From the NCBI RefSeq assembly GCF_011067135.1, contig NZ_JAAMOW010000009.1, positions 186,001 to 250,000 on the forward strand: a stretch of 64,000 nt of DNA, in the 5' to 3' direction. The stretch comes from Solimonas terrae. GTDB lineage: Bacteria > Pseudomonadota > Gammaproteobacteria > Nevskiales > Nevskiaceae. This document shows positions 47,362-58,241 of the stretch, in pieces. The position numbers and the translations under genes were made by a program. Position 1 is the first letter of the stretch, and the number at the start of each line of letters is the position of its first letter. The notes under the pieces were generated by a model. It worked only from the letters and a program-made list of their open reading frames with translations, did not search any database and had not been told where the DNA came from.

Positions 47362-48183
47362 TCAAGCGCCTTGCGACGGACGCAGCGACGCCAGCACGGT
47401 CTCGGTTTCCGGGCGCACGCCGCGCCACAGCGCGAACGCGGCCGCCGCCTGCTCGACCAGCATGCCGAGGCCGTCGGCGATGCGGGTTGCACCCTGCGCT
47501 TCCGCCCATTTGCGGAACGGCGCGTGCGCAGTGCCGTAGGTGAGGTCGTAGCACGCGCCGCCCTTGGCGAGCACGCCGGCCGGAATGCGCGGCATCACGC
47601 CGGCGTGGCCGGCGGACGTGGCATTGATGATCAGATCGAACCGATCGCCCTTCAGCGTTGCGTGCGTGCGTGGCGTGACGGTGCCGACGGTACGGAACTG
47701 CTCGGCGAGTTTCTCCGGCGTCCAGGGACTGCGGTTCGACACGGTCAGCGAGGCCGGCTGCTCCGCCAGCAGCGGCGCGATCATGCCGCGTACCGCGCCG
47801 CCCGAGCCGAGCACCAGCACGTGCTGATCCTTGATCGCATAGGCAAGCCGCTGCAGGTCACGGATCAGGCCCTCGCCGTCGGTGTTGTCGCCGCGCCAGC
47901 CGGCGTCGCTGCGGATCAGGGTGTTGACCGCGCCGGCGAGCTGCGCGCGTTCGCTGATCATCTCGCACAGCATCGGCGCGTCAGCCTTGTGGGGCAGTGT
48001 GATGTTGACGCCCAGAAAGCCATCGCCGTGCAGCCGCTGCAGGGCGTCGGCGAGCGTGCCGGCCGGCACTTCGACCGCTTCGTAGCGCAGATCCTGATGC
48101 GTTGCCTGCGCGAACGCGTTGTGGATGGTCGGCGACTTGCTGTGCGAGATGGGTTGGCCGATGACGGCGTAACGATCTGTCAT
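47362..48183 (-). CDS. aroE: Shikimate 5-dehydrogenase
   Basis: 273 residues from ATG 48183. The shikimate site VIGQPISHSKSPTIHN and NITLPHKADA with catalytic Lys are present, then GDNTDGEGLIRDL, the NADP Rossmann loop LVLGSGGAVRG with NRSPWT, and DGLGMLVEQAAAAFALW. It reduces 3-dehydroshikimate in aromatic amino-acid synthesis. It overlaps the upstream GST-like gene (ATGA). Confidence 0.96.
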   Translation of the reverse strand: MTDRYAVIGQPISHSKSPTIHNAFAQATHQDLRYEAVEVPAGTLADALQRLHGDGFLGVNITLPHKADAPMLCEMISERAQLAGAVNTLIRSDAGWRGDNTDGEGLIRDLQRLAYAIKDQHVLVLGSGGAVRGMIAPLLAEQPASLTVSNRSPWTPEKLAEQFRTVGTVTPRTHATLKGDRFDLIINATSAGHAGVMPRIPAGVLAKGGACYDLTYGTAHAPFRKWAEAQGATRIADGLGMLVEQAAAAFALWRGVRPETETVLASLRPSQGA

Positions 48184-48908
48184 GTTCGATTCGATGGCGT
48201 GGGGCGGTCGGCACCGAAGCAGCGCGCCTGCATGCGCGCGCAATAGGCGACCAGATTGGGATGCGCGGCGACCACGGCCTTGAGCGGCGTCGTCACCGGC
48301 GAGTCGTGCATGTTGGCGAGAAAGGCGTAGGCCGACGCATCGAGCACGGTCGGCCGCTCGCCCATGAAATAGGGTTGCGCGTCGAGCCAGTCCGCAAGAG
48401 CCTGCACGTCCTGCCCGGCGCGGCGCAGGATCTCGTCGCGCGAGTGACGGCCGAGGCCGTGGCCCTTGAGCTGCGCGCGCACACCGCGCGAGGCGACCAG
48501 CGGCGCGATCAGGCGCAGCGGCGCCGGCGCCCTGGCGAACATCAGCTTGCGCATCTGTGCCCAGCCGGGCGCGTCGACCCAGCGGAAGTAGACCAGCGCC
48601 CAGTACAGGTGCTCGTTGATCAGCCGCTCGAAGGCGCGCGCCACTGCGCGCTGGCGCGCGTCGAGGCCGGCGTCGAGATCACGGCCGTACCTCGCGGCCA
48701 GACGTTCGATGATGTTGTGCGAGTCGGCGATGATTTCGTCGCCGTCGCGCACCGCCGGCAGCTTGCCGAGCGGACCGTTGGGGATCGCCTGCGGCACGAT
48801 CGTGTAGTCGAACCCGGCCAGCCGCAGCCAGGTTTCGGCCTTCATGCAGAACGGCGACAGGTTCGGCCAGCCCTTCGGCGAGCTGAACTGATGCAATTCG
48901 ATGCGCAT
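48180..48908 (-). CDS. Glutathione S-transferase family protein (FAX-like)
   Basis: 242 residues from ATG 48908. The N-terminal thioredoxin-like domain has SPFCMKAETWLRLAGFDY, GPLGKLPAVRDGDEIIADSHNIIERL, and the C-terminal helical domain includes NEHLYWALVYFRW and the terminal GERPTVLDASAYAFLANMHDSP. The pattern fits the metaxin/failed-axon-connections-like GST group rather than a classical detoxifying GST. The activity is unknown. It is coupled to aroE. Confidence 0.85.
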   Translation of the reverse strand: MRIELHQFSSPKGWPNLSPFCMKAETWLRLAGFDYTIVPQAIPNGPLGKLPAVRDGDEIIADSHNIIERLAARYGRDLDAGLDARQRAVARAFERLINEHLYWALVYFRWVDAPGWAQMRKLMFARAPAPLRLIAPLVASRGVRAQLKGHGLGRHSRDEILRRAGQDVQALADWLDAQPYFMGERPTVLDASAYAFLANMHDSPVTTPLKAVVAAHPNLVAYCARMQARCFGADRPTPSNRT

Positions 48909-48943
48909 GACGCGGGCGGGTTCCGGACGGGCGGTGGCAGGCG

Positions 48944-50648
<1,705 letters not shown>

Positions 50649-50652
<4 letters not shown>

Positions 50653-51380
50653 AATACGACAACGCCCGCCTGACGCAGATGCTGGCCGCCGAGTACGCAC
50701 TCGGCACGCTGGTCGGCCGCGCGCGCCAGCGGTTCGCGCGCCTGCTGCAGACGCGCGCCGACCTGCGCCGGGAGCTGCAGTTCTGGGAAGCGCGTTTCGC
50801 GCCCTTGCTGGCGTCCAGCAAGCCGGTGCCGCCGCGCGAAGTGGTCTGGGCGGAAATCGAAGCGCGTATCCGGCGTAGCACGGTGACGCCGATCCAGCCG
50901 CCGGTCGCGCCGCGCGGCCTGTGGCTCTGGCAGACCTGGGCCGTGGCGGCGAGCGCAGCGCTGGTCGCGCTGTCGCTGCAGCTGTACCGCTACACTCAGG
51001 CGCCGGTGGCCATCGCGCCGCCGGTGGCGGTGGCCGAACCGCCGGCGCCGTACGTGTCGATGTTGCAGGCCAAGGGCAGCGACGCGCTGTGGCTGGTCTC
51101 GGTCAACGCCCAGAAGCGCGACATCAGCATCGTCGCGCAGGGCGACTACTCGCTCGACGCGCAGCGCGAAAGCCTGGAGCTGTGGATGATCGGCGACGAC
51201 GGCAAGCCGCGTTCGCTGGGTCTGCTGCCGCTGCACGGCCGCGGCCATCTGCAGATGCCGGCCAGCGTGCCGATGCCGGCCAAGCCGGTACTGGCGATCA
51301 GCCGCGAACCGCACGGCGGTTCGCCGACCGGTTCGCCGACCGGTCCGGTGATCAGCAGTGGTCCGCTGCTGTCGCTCTAG
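50649..51380 (+). CDS. RskA-like anti-sigma factor
   Basis: 243 residues. A cytoplasmic N-terminal segment with MLAAEYALGTLVGRARQRF, a single membrane helix (TWAVAASAALVALSLQLY, about 97-115), and a periplasmic RskA C-terminal domain with LESLELWMIGDDGKPRSLGLL-type strands. The tail has GSPTGSPTGP. It should hold the cognate sigma at the membrane until released by a periplasmic signal. It is translationally coupled to the sigma gene. Confidence 0.9.
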
Positions 51381-51399
51381 CGCCGCCGCTGGCGACCGC

Positions 51400-52818
51400 T
51401 CAGTCCGGCGTCGCGACGCTGTCCGGGTGGCCGCTGACGCTGCTGCCGGCGTTCGCCGACAGCCGCCGGAACAGCAGCGCGGACGCGGCGGTCAGGGCCG
51501 CGATCACCATGAACGCGTGCTGGAAGTCGCTGGCGACCAGCGCACCGCCGCCGTGCAGGGCGCGCGCCGTGTTCAGCACCTGCGAGCCGATGCCGACGCC
51601 GACGCTCAGGCTGAGCTGCTGCGCCGTGCTCGAAAAACTCGTCGCCTGGCTCATGCGCGACGGCGGTACGTCGGCATATCCCAGCGTGTTGATGCAGGTG
51701 AACTGCAGCGAGCGGAAAAAGCCGTAGACCAGCAACCAGCCGAGCATCACCAGCTTCGGCGTGCCGGCCGCGAACTGCGCGCAGCCGAGCAGGAACACCG
51801 CGCTGAGCAGGCTGTTGCCGAGCAGCAGCGGGCGGAACCCGAAACGCCGGACGATGCGCGGCGCGGTTGCCTTCATCAGCATCGCGCCGGCTGCCGACAC
51901 GAAGGTGATGCCGCCGGACGCCGCGGCGCTGTAACCGAAGCCGAGCTGCAGCATCAGCGGCATCAGCAGCGTGTAGGCGCCGACGCAGCAGCGATACAGC
52001 GAGCCGCCGCTGATCGAGATGCGGAAACTGGCGATGCGCAGCAGGCGCAGGTCGACGATCGGCGCCTCGCGCTGCCGCGACTGGTGCGCGTACAGCAACA
52101 GCAGCGCGATGCCGGCCACGATCATCGCGTAGACGACGGCATTGGCGAGCAGATTCTTGCCGAGCAGTTCGAAGGCCATCACCAGCAGCACGAGGCCGCT
52201 GCCGACCAGCAGCCAGCCGCCGAAATCTAGCGGTGCACGCGTCTCGGCACGGGTGTCGTCGATGAAACGCGTGACCAGCCACCAGCCGAGCAGACCGATC
52301 GGCACATTGATGAAGAAGATCCAGCGCCACGACGCGTAGGTGACGATCAGGCCGCCGAGCGGCGGGCCGAGGATGGGCCCGAACAGCGCCGGCACGGTCA
52401 GCCACGACATTGCCGCGATCAGCTCGCTTTTCGGGATTGCGCGCAGCAGCACGAGGCGACCGACCGGCACCATCAGTGCGCCGCCCAGCCCCTGCAGGAT
52501 GCGCGCGCCGATCAGCTGCGGCATCGACTGCGACAGCCCGCACAGTACCGAGCCGAAAGTGAACACGAGGATCGCGGCGCGGAACACGCGGCGCGCACCG
52601 TGGCGGTCGGCGACCCAGCCGGACAGCGGAATGAACACGGCCAGACTGAGCAGATAGGCGGTGATCGCCAGGCTCAGGTGCAGCGGGTCTTCGTGCAGCG
52701 CGCGCGCGATCTGCGGCAGCGCGGTGGCGATGATCGTCGAGTCGAGGTTCTCCATGAACACCGCACAGGCCACGATCAGCGGCACCACGCGTCGGGGATG
52801 GAGGGTCGGGAATTTCAT
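51400..52818 (-). CDS. MFS drug exporter, DHA2 (EmrB/QacA) family
   Basis: 472 residues from ATG 52818, with about 14 transmembrane helices. Motif D1 FMENLDSTIIATALPQIA opens the protein, motif A GWVADRHGARRVFR follows, and motif C is seen in GPILGPPLGGLIV with SWRWIFFINVPIG. DHA2 transporters export hydrophobic toxins or drugs by proton antiport. No membrane-fusion partner gene is adjacent. It is convergent with the anti-sigma gene and divergent from glpK. Confidence 0.92.
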   Translation of the reverse strand: MKFPTLHPRRVVPLIVACAVFMENLDSTIIATALPQIARALHEDPLHLSLAITAYLLSLAVFIPLSGWVADRHGARRVFRAAILVFTFGSVLCGLSQSMPQLIGARILQGLGGALMVPVGRLVLLRAIPKSELIAAMSWLTVPALFGPILGPPLGGLIVTYASWRWIFFINVPIGLLGWWLVTRFIDDTRAETRAPLDFGGWLLVGSGLVLLVMAFELLGKNLLANAVVYAMIVAGIALLLLYAHQSRQREAPIVDLRLLRIASFRISISGGSLYRCCVGAYTLLMPLMLQLGFGYSAAASGGITFVSAAGAMLMKATAPRIVRRFGFRPLLLGNSLLSAVFLLGCAQFAAGTPKLVMLGWLLVYGFFRSLQFTCINTLGYADVPPSRMSQATSFSSTAQQLSLSVGVGIGSQVLNTARALHGGGALVASDFQHAFMVIAALTAASALLFRRLSANAGSSVSGHPDSVATPD

Positions 52819-52895
52819 CGATGGACGGCGCTCGGGGGTGCGAAGTCTGACATCACGACGCAGAATGACCCGGATTCTCGGCGGAGGGTTCAAAA

Positions 52896-54377
52896 ATGAC
52901 GGCACTGCTGGCGATCGACCAGGGCACCACCAGTACACGCGCCATTATCTTCGACATCAACGGCAACAAGCTCGGCAGCTCGCAATGCGAATTGCCGCAG
53001 TCGTTTCCGAATCCGGGCTGGGTCGAACACGACGCGGTCCACATCTGGGACGACACCGTCGCCTGCGTGCAGGGCGCGCTCGCCGATGCCGGCCTCGCGG
53101 CCGACGACATCGACGCGCTCGGCATCACCAATCAGCGCGAAACCACCGTGCTCTGGGATCGCGCCAACGGCCAGCCCGTGCATCCGGCGATCGTCTGGCA
53201 GGACCGCCGCACCAGCGCGTTCTGCCAGCAGCATCAGGACCGCAACGACTGGCTCAACGAAAAGACCGGCCTGCTGCTCGATCCCTACTTCTCGGCGACC
53301 AAGCTGACCTGGCTGCTCGACAACGTGCCCGACGCGCGTGTGCGTGCCGAGCGCGGCGAGCTGGCATTCGGCACCATCGACAGCTGGCTGATGTGGAACC
53401 TGACCGGCGGGCGTCTGCATGTCACCGATGCGACCAATGCCTCGCGCACCGCGCTGTTCAACATCGCGCGCAACGAGTGGGACGACGAGCTGCTGGCATT
53501 CTTCAAGATTCCGCGCGCCGTGCTGCCGGAAGTGCGCGACAGCGCCGCCGACTACGGCGAGACCGAACCCGGCCTGTTCGGCGGCGCGATCGCGATCGGC
53601 GGCATTGCCGGCGACCAGCAGGCCGCGACCATCGGCCAGGCCTGCTTCAAGCCCGGCATGAGCAAGTCCACCTACGGCACCGGCTGCTTTCTCGTGCTCA
53701 ATACCGGCAGCGAGTTCAAGCGCTCGCAGAATCGTCTGCTGTCGACCATCGCCTATCGCATCAAGGGCGAAACCACCTATGCGCTGGAAGGCAGCATCTT
53801 CGTCGCCGGCGCCGCCGTGCAGTGGCTGCGCGACGCCATGCACCTGATCCGCGCCGCCGGCGAGACCGAGAAGATCGCCAAGTCGATTCCCGACACCGAC
53901 GGTGTCTACCTCGTGCCCGCGTTCACCGGCCTCGGCGCGCCGTACTGGGACCCGGAAGCGCGCGGCGCGATCCTCGGCCTGACCCGCGACTCCGGTATCG
54001 CGCACATCGTCCGCGCCGCGCTGGAGTCGGTCGGTTACCAGACGCGCGACCTGATCGATGCGATGGAAAAGGACGCGCTGGCACTTACCGAACTGCGCGT
54101 CGACGGCGGCATGGTCGTCAACGACTGGCTGAGCCAGAGCCTCGCCGATCTGCTGCAGATTCCGGTCGTGCGCCCGGAAACCGTCGAAACCACGGCGCTC
54201 GGCGCCGCCTTTCTCGCCGGCCTCACCGCCGGCGTCTACGAATCACTGGAAGACATCGCCAGCCGCTGGCGCGCCCAGACCCGCTTCGAGCCGCAGATGG
54301 AAGCCGCACGCGCGAAAAAGTTGCTGGCCGGCTGGCACGACGCGGTGGCGCGGGTGCGTTCGGCGAATGCGGTGTGA
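52896..54377 (+). CDS. glpK: Glycerol kinase
   Basis: 493 residues. FGGY-kinase motifs: [17 protein letters not shown] for ATP binding, [19 protein letters not shown] for glycerol, [24 protein letters not shown] and [10 protein letters not shown]. It phosphorylates glycerol to glycerol 3-phosphate. glpF, glpD and glpR are not adjacent. A stem-loop CCGCCG / CGGCGG (54394-54413) follows the stop codon and may end the transcript, although there is no T-tract. Confidence 0.96.
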   Translation: MTALLAIDQGTTSTRAIIFDINGNKLGSSQCELPQSFPNPGWVEHDAVHIWDDTVACVQGALADAGLAADDIDALGITNQRETTVLWDRANGQPVHPAIVWQDRRTSAFCQQHQDRNDWLNEKTGLLLDPYFSATKLTWLLDNVPDARVRAERGELAFGTIDSWLMWNLTGGRLHVTDATNASRTALFNIARNEWDDELLAFFKIPRAVLPEVRDSAADYGETEPGLFGGAIAIGGIAGDQQAATIGQACFKPGMSKSTYGTGCFLVLNTGSEFKRSQNRLLSTIAYRIKGETTYALEGSIFVAGAAVQWLRDAMHLIRAAGETEKIAKSIPDTDGVYLVPAFTGLGAPYWDPEARGAILGLTRDSGIAHIVRAALESVGYQTRDLIDAMEKDALALTELRVDGGMVVNDWLSQSLADLLQIPVVRPETVETTALGAAFLAGLTAGVYESLEDIASRWRAQTRFEPQMEAARAKKLLAGWHDAVARVRSANAV

Positions 54378-54413
54378 AAATTCTAAGTCCAGCCGCCGCA
54401 GACGAACGGCGGT

Positions 54414-54588
54414 AGCTTGACGCTGAGCGTAGCGAACCCCAACGTTCACGGGATCGATCTTTGGGATTCGCAGGCTCATCCCAACCCACATTTGCTGAAG
54501 GGCAGATAGGGCTGAGGAGATGGACAGAATTGTGCTCTGATAAAATCGCCCCCGGTATGATCTCCCTCATCTCCTTCGCCGTCTGGTC
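54414..54588. repeat. Intergenic repeat remnants at the left edge of a low-GC island
   Basis: GCTGAGCGTAGCGAACCCCA and a further CATCCCAACCCACA-like stretch resemble the common proteobacterial intergenic repeat of the form GGGTTCGCTACGCTCA/CCCAACCTACG, in broken form. Toward the right, GATAAAAT near 54537 could be a -10 element for the next gene, with no convincing -35. No ribosome site was seen before 54589. Confidence 0.4.
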
Positions 54589-55374
54589 ATGCCGATAGAC
54601 ACCGCCAAGACCGATCTCGTCATTCAGTTTGCGTTGTTGCTAGCTGGTGAGGAAGACACATTTGCGGATCGCATGCTTGGTCCGATCCATTTGATCAAGT
54701 ACGTCTATCTCGCGGATTTGGCATATGCGCGCCGGCACGATGGTCAAACTTTCTCTGGCGCCGATTGGACGTTTTATAACTTTGGTCCGTGGGCGCCAGC
54801 TGTGCATGCACGAATCGAACCTGCGCTGAAGGCTATACACGCCTCGTGCCATGAATTCGAGAGTGACCTCGAGAATCGAGACAACTGGGTTCGTTGGACA
54901 AAAACCGACGAAGCGCTCCTTGGAGGGCTTCGATCACAGCTTCCAAGTGAAATTCGTATAGAACTTCCCTCGAAGGTCCACGCATATCGACATGACACGC
55001 CCGCACTACTTGATTTCGTTTACAAGACCGTGCCTATGCTTTTTGCAGCACCGGGTGAGCGTCTAGATTTTTCCTTGGAAGAGCCGTATCCCAAGCAGAC
55101 GAAAGCCGAGTCAGCGATCGATTCTTTGAGTGCAAAGCAAAAGAAGAAGCTTCACGAAAATATGCGCGAGCTGATTCGGCGTCGCGCTCAACGACGCGTC
55201 ACCGCTGCGGTTATGGTCGAACCAGAACCGGCACGGTACGACGAGGTTTATGAAGAGGGTATTAGATGGCTTGATGACGACGCTGGCAAAGCGTTTAACG
55301 AGGAAAAACTCACGGTAGAGTTTGACGAAAACGTTTGGAAGTCGGCAACACGCCATGGCCATGACTTACCCTGA
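54589..55374 (+). CDS. Panacea/SocA-like protein, putative antitoxin
   Basis: 261 residues. Residues about 33-65 (LIKYVYLADLAYARRHDG, then WTFYNFGPWAPAVHARI) look like the Panacea (DUF4065/SocA antitoxin) core, where a K-x-LY-LADL helix and an xYGPxxPxVY turn are usual; here the turn is FGPWAPAV. The C-terminal half is charged and Lys/Arg-rich. Base composition and codons (AGT, AGA, TTG, ATA) differ sharply from the GC-rich neighbours, so the gene was probably acquired. It overlaps the next gene by 20 bp. Panacea domains neutralise diverse toxins, hence the antitoxin proposal. The family call is by eye and moderate. Confidence 0.6.
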   Translation: MPIDTAKTDLVIQFALLLAGEEDTFADRMLGPIHLIKYVYLADLAYARRHDGQTFSGADWTFYNFGPWAPAVHARIEPALKAIHASCHEFESDLENRDNWVRWTKTDEALLGGLRSQLPSEIRIELPSKVHAYRHDTPALLDFVYKTVPMLFAAPGERLDFSLEEPYPKQTKAESAIDSLSAKQKKKLHENMRELIRRRAQRRVTAAVMVEPEPARYDEVYEEGIRWLDDDAGKAFNEEKLTVEFDENVWKSATRHGHDLP

Positions 55375-56065
55375 CGATTGCTTGCAGACGCTAGTTAGTC
55401 AGTGGTGGATCTCGCATCCGGAGCAGAAACTGTGTCGTGGCGCGCTTATTTGGACATTCGCGCCTCACGTTGATCAGGTGCCGTACACCTTCAGTCCCAT
55501 CGGCCGAACTGATCCGACGTCTCATCAGCAAGCTGACGTAAAGGTCGCACCACTTAGTGTCAGTCAGCCGCTGAAGCAGACACAGCTACCCGTAGCCGCA
55601 ATGCCCCTAAATAGAGGCGAAGTCTGGGCAGCCTATCGCGCAAAAATTCGACCCTGTCTAGTGCTCAGCGAGGACTGTCCAAGAGTCGATCGGAAGCTAA
55701 CCCAAGGCATGCCCAATCACGCTAGCGCGCCAACTATGTTGGTAGCTCCCTACTACGGAGCTGAGAAAACCGCTCGGCGCGCTGGATATAACCAAGCCTT
55801 CGTAGATCGGATTCGTCATTGCGAGTACCCTCAGTATTTGTGGGACAAGCTTCCGCTCGATGGTTCCGATGAATCAATTCTTCGTCTGGACCATATGCAA
55901 CCAATCGGCTGTCACTACAACTCGCACCGCGTTTGCGAATTTAGGCTCAGTGATGAAGCTTTAGAGATCGTCGATACGATGCTGGACTGGACTCTCAAGG
56001 GCAAGCTGCCAGATGGCCACGATGTCTTGGAGTTCCGGCGGATGATGAAGGAAGCGTTTCCTTGA
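55355..56065 (+). CDS. PemK/MazF-like protein with an N-terminal extension, putative toxin
   Basis: 236 residues from ATG 55355 (a second ATG is at 55361); the start lies inside the upstream gene, so translation is likely coupled. Residues about 83 onward match a PemK/MazF fold: LNRGEVWAAYRAKIRPCLVLS (GEVW then RPxLVLS), a strand TMLVAPYYG, then ESILRLDHMQPIG and LSDEALEIVDTMLDW, which correspond to the PemK core strands and final helix. The first about 80 residues (including RGALIWTFAPHVDQ) are a domain I do not recognise. PemK/MazF proteins are mRNA-cleaving toxins; activity here is inference. Composition is low-GC like its partner. Confidence 0.6.
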   Translation: MAMTYPDDCLQTLVSQWWISHPEQKLCRGALIWTFAPHVDQVPYTFSPIGRTDPTSHQQADVKVAPLSVSQPLKQTQLPVAAMPLNRGEVWAAYRAKIRPCLVLSEDCPRVDRKLTQGMPNHASAPTMLVAPYYGAEKTARRAGYNQAFVDRIRHCEYPQYLWDKLPLDGSDESILRLDHMQPIGCHYNSHRVCEFRLSDEALEIVDTMLDWTLKGKLPDGHDVLEFRRMMKEAFP

Positions 56066-56123
56066 GGCTTGCGACGCCGGAGAACACGAAGCGGCAAGTA
56101 AACGGCAACCATATTTGTTAATA

Positions 56124-56140
56124 AGAACACGCTTTGTTCT
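56124..56140. terminator. Short stem-loop after the island
   Basis: AGAACA (56124-56129), loop CGCTT, TGTTCT (56135-56140) form a 6-bp stem in AT-rich sequence after the PemK-like gene. It is weak and lacks a T-tract, so termination is uncertain. Confidence 0.3.
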
Positions 56141-56179
56141 GAATAGGACCAATGCACAGGTTCCGTACTTTGCCTAGTG

Positions 56180-56530
56180 TCAGAAGCTTCTCCCGTCCAC
56201 AGCCACGCGTTCAACCGACGCCAGATCAAAACCTTCGAGACAGCGCACATTGACCGACGCGGTCGGCTGCCCTTGTCGATCCTTGCCGAGCGCGAACGGG
56301 GCGCAACCGCAGTTCGGGCAGAACTGGTGTTCGATGACGTGCTTGTTGAAGCGGTAGCTGGACATCGCCGATTCGGGCGTTTTCAGCTGCAGCTTGTCGC
56401 GCGGCATGAACCACAGCAGGTAGCCCTTCCGACTGCAGTGCGAGCAGTTGCACTCGTAGACTTTCTCGGGCGTGCCTTCGACCTCGAACGTGATCTTCCC
56501 GCAGTGGCAGCTGCCGCTCAGTGTGGCCAT
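56180..56530 (-). CDS. GFA (glutathione-dependent formaldehyde-activating) family protein
   Basis: 116 residues. Zinc-binding cysteines sit in SCHCGKITFEVEG, NCSHCSRKGYLLWF and FCPNCGCAPFALG, the CENP-V/GFA fold. The founding Gfa enzyme joins formaldehyde and glutathione, but most family members are uncharacterised. High GC content returns here, marking the right side of the island. It stands alone on its strand. Confidence 0.92.
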   Translation of the reverse strand: MATLSGSCHCGKITFEVEGTPEKVYECNCSHCSRKGYLLWFMPRDKLQLKTPESAMSSYRFNKHVIEHQFCPNCGCAPFALGKDRQGQPTASVNVRCLEGFDLASVERVAVDGRSF

Positions 56531-56611
56531 CGTCTCGCTCCGTCGGATTTTCCGGACGCCCGAGTCTGCCGCAAGCGCGGCGTGCTCGTGAAGGCGGCAG
56601 TCGCCGCGGCT

Positions 56612-57622
56612 TCAGGTGGTGGCGCGAAAGATTGCTTCGATCTCGACGTCGAGTTCGGCGCGGCAGACGTCGCCCTGCAGCACCATGCACGGCGTCGCGG
56701 CGCCGAAGTGCGACAGCAGGCGCCCCTGCACCTGCGGCAGATGTTCGGCCTGTCGCAGGTAGAGCTTGACGAGTTCGGGCTGCAGTGGCGTGTCCGCTGC
56801 GGCCTGCCCGAGCAGGGCTTCGACGTTGGCGAGCGTTTCATCGAGCTGCGCCAGCGGGCTGTCCGGGTGCAGGGTTTCGTGGCCGACGATGCTGGCGGTG
56901 CCGGACACCAGCAGCTCGGCGTCACCCTGCCAGCGCAGGAACTTAGCGCGCGAGAAACTCGGACTCTTGGGGCCGTACTGGCGCGGATAACGGAAGGCGC
57001 TGACCTGTCGCGGGTTCTCGATCTGCGTGCCCGGCGTGGTGCCGGCGATGAACCAGATCAGCAGCCCGCCGTCACGCGTGCCGATCGCGGTGGCGGCCGG
57101 CAGCTCGCGCTCGAAACCGGATTTCAGCGACAGTGCGCGATGACGGCCGACGGTGAACTGCCGGTAACGCTCGGCGTCGCCGCTGCCGCCGGTGATGTCG
57201 GACAGGAAATTCCAGACGCGCAGCCAGTGCGGAAAGCCGCGCTGCTGCAGGAAGCGTTCGATGCGCGCGTAGGCATCGAAGCTGGCCCGTTCGATGTCGG
57301 CCAGCGCGGGTTCGTCGAGATGCAGCTGACCGAACAGCACGAGTCCGTTTTCGGCGTAGCCGATGGCCTCGTCGCGGCCATGCCGGACCGGCAGCGGGCT
57401 TTCCCAGAGTTCGACGCCGCTGCCGGCCAGCAAGGGCGTCTCGACGCGAATGCGGCGCGGATCGTCGTCCGTTGCGCGGCCACGGCCGTGCTCGACGCAG
57501 GCGAGAACCTGCGCGGACAGCTCTGCCGGGGCGCTGTCGAGCAGCCGCAGGTGGTAGGGCCGCGCGGCGGCGGGACTCGGCGGCGCCGCGGTGTCGGCGC
57601 CGTGGGGAAGATCGTGCTGCAT
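56612..57622 (-). CDS. Chorismatase (FkbO/Hyg5/XanB2-like)
   Basis: 336 residues. The RidA-like chorismatase signatures are present: WLRVWNFLSDITGG, ERYRQFTVGRHRAL, a GTTPGTQIENPRQVSAFRYP strand, SPSFSRAKFL and the closing GRLLSHFGAATPCMVLQGDVCRAEL. Members hydrolyse chorismate to dihydroxycyclohexadienoate or 3-hydroxybenzoate; XanB2 of Xanthomonas makes 3- and 4-hydroxybenzoate for xanthomonadin and ubiquinone. No aryl-polyene genes are nearby. Which product type is made needs the active-site residues compared. Confidence 0.85.
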   Translation of the reverse strand: MQHDLPHGADTAAPPSPAAARPYHLRLLDSAPAELSAQVLACVEHGRGRATDDDPRRIRVETPLLAGSGVELWESPLPVRHGRDEAIGYAENGLVLFGQLHLDEPALADIERASFDAYARIERFLQQRGFPHWLRVWNFLSDITGGSGDAERYRQFTVGRHRALSLKSGFERELPAATAIGTRDGGLLIWFIAGTTPGTQIENPRQVSAFRYPRQYGPKSPSFSRAKFLRWQGDAELLVSGTASIVGHETLHPDSPLAQLDETLANVEALLGQAAADTPLQPELVKLYLRQAEHLPQVQGRLLSHFGAATPCMVLQGDVCRAELDVEIEAIFRATT

Positions 57623-57809
57623 CGAAGATGGACTGGTGGCCGGGTGTCCGCGGTCAGGCGGCGCGCGGCGGATCGGAGAATATCCGGCATTGTAGAACCG
57701 CCGCCGTCCGCCCGTCGGCGGCCGTGGCGCCGACGCGTGCCGGGTGGCGCGGGCGTCGGCGGCGAAAAAGCGCGATCCTTGCGCTCAGGCTCGTTCGTGC
57801 GGAGACACG

Positions 57810-58241
57810 ATGAAGAAATTCCTGGTCATTGCCGTGCTGGTCGCCGGCCTGATCGCGCTGTTCGGTCGCGGTTCGCCGGGCACCGGCAACGGCGGCGCGC
57901 AACTGGCGTCCGACCAGATGCTGGCCGACGCCTATGCCAACCACAGCGAGCATCTGCAGGTGCAGGGTGGCGGCCACGTGATCGCCGTGCTGCCGGACGA
58001 TCGCGAAGGCAGCCGACATCAGCGCTTCATCCTGCGCCTCGATTCCGGACAGACGCTGCTGATCGCGCACAACATCGATCTGGCGTCGCGCATCGATGCG
58101 CTCGCCGAAGGCGAGCTGATCACCTTCAGCGGCGAATACGTGTGGAACGAGAATGGCGGCGTCGTGCACTGGACGCATCGCGATCCGGAGCGCCGGCACC
58201 CGGACGGCTGGCTGCAGCGCGGCGGCCAGCTCTATCAGTAG
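57810..58241 (+). CDS. DUF3465 family exported protein
   Basis: 143 residues; GGAGACACG precedes the ATG. An N-terminal signal or anchor helix (FLVIAVLVAGLIALFG) is followed by a small OB-like domain: VQGGGHVIAVLPDDREGSRHQRFIL, LIAHNIDLASRID and FSGEYVWNENGGVVHWTHRDP with a HPDGWL ending. This fits DUF3465. The function is unknown. Its stop codon (TAG) is the first three bases of a REP repeat. Confidence 0.85.
   Translation: MKKFLVIAVLVAGLIALFGRGSPGTGNGGAQLASDQMLADAYANHSEHLQVQGGGHVIAVLPDDREGSRHQRFILRLDSGQTLLIAHNIDLASRIDALAEGELITFSGEYVWNENGGVVHWTHRDPERRHPDGWLQRGGQLYQ

Noticed and set aside
54378-56180. Integrase-borne genomic island with att sites
   Set aside because: No integrase, transposase or tRNA was found, and no matching direct repeats were seen at the two edges.
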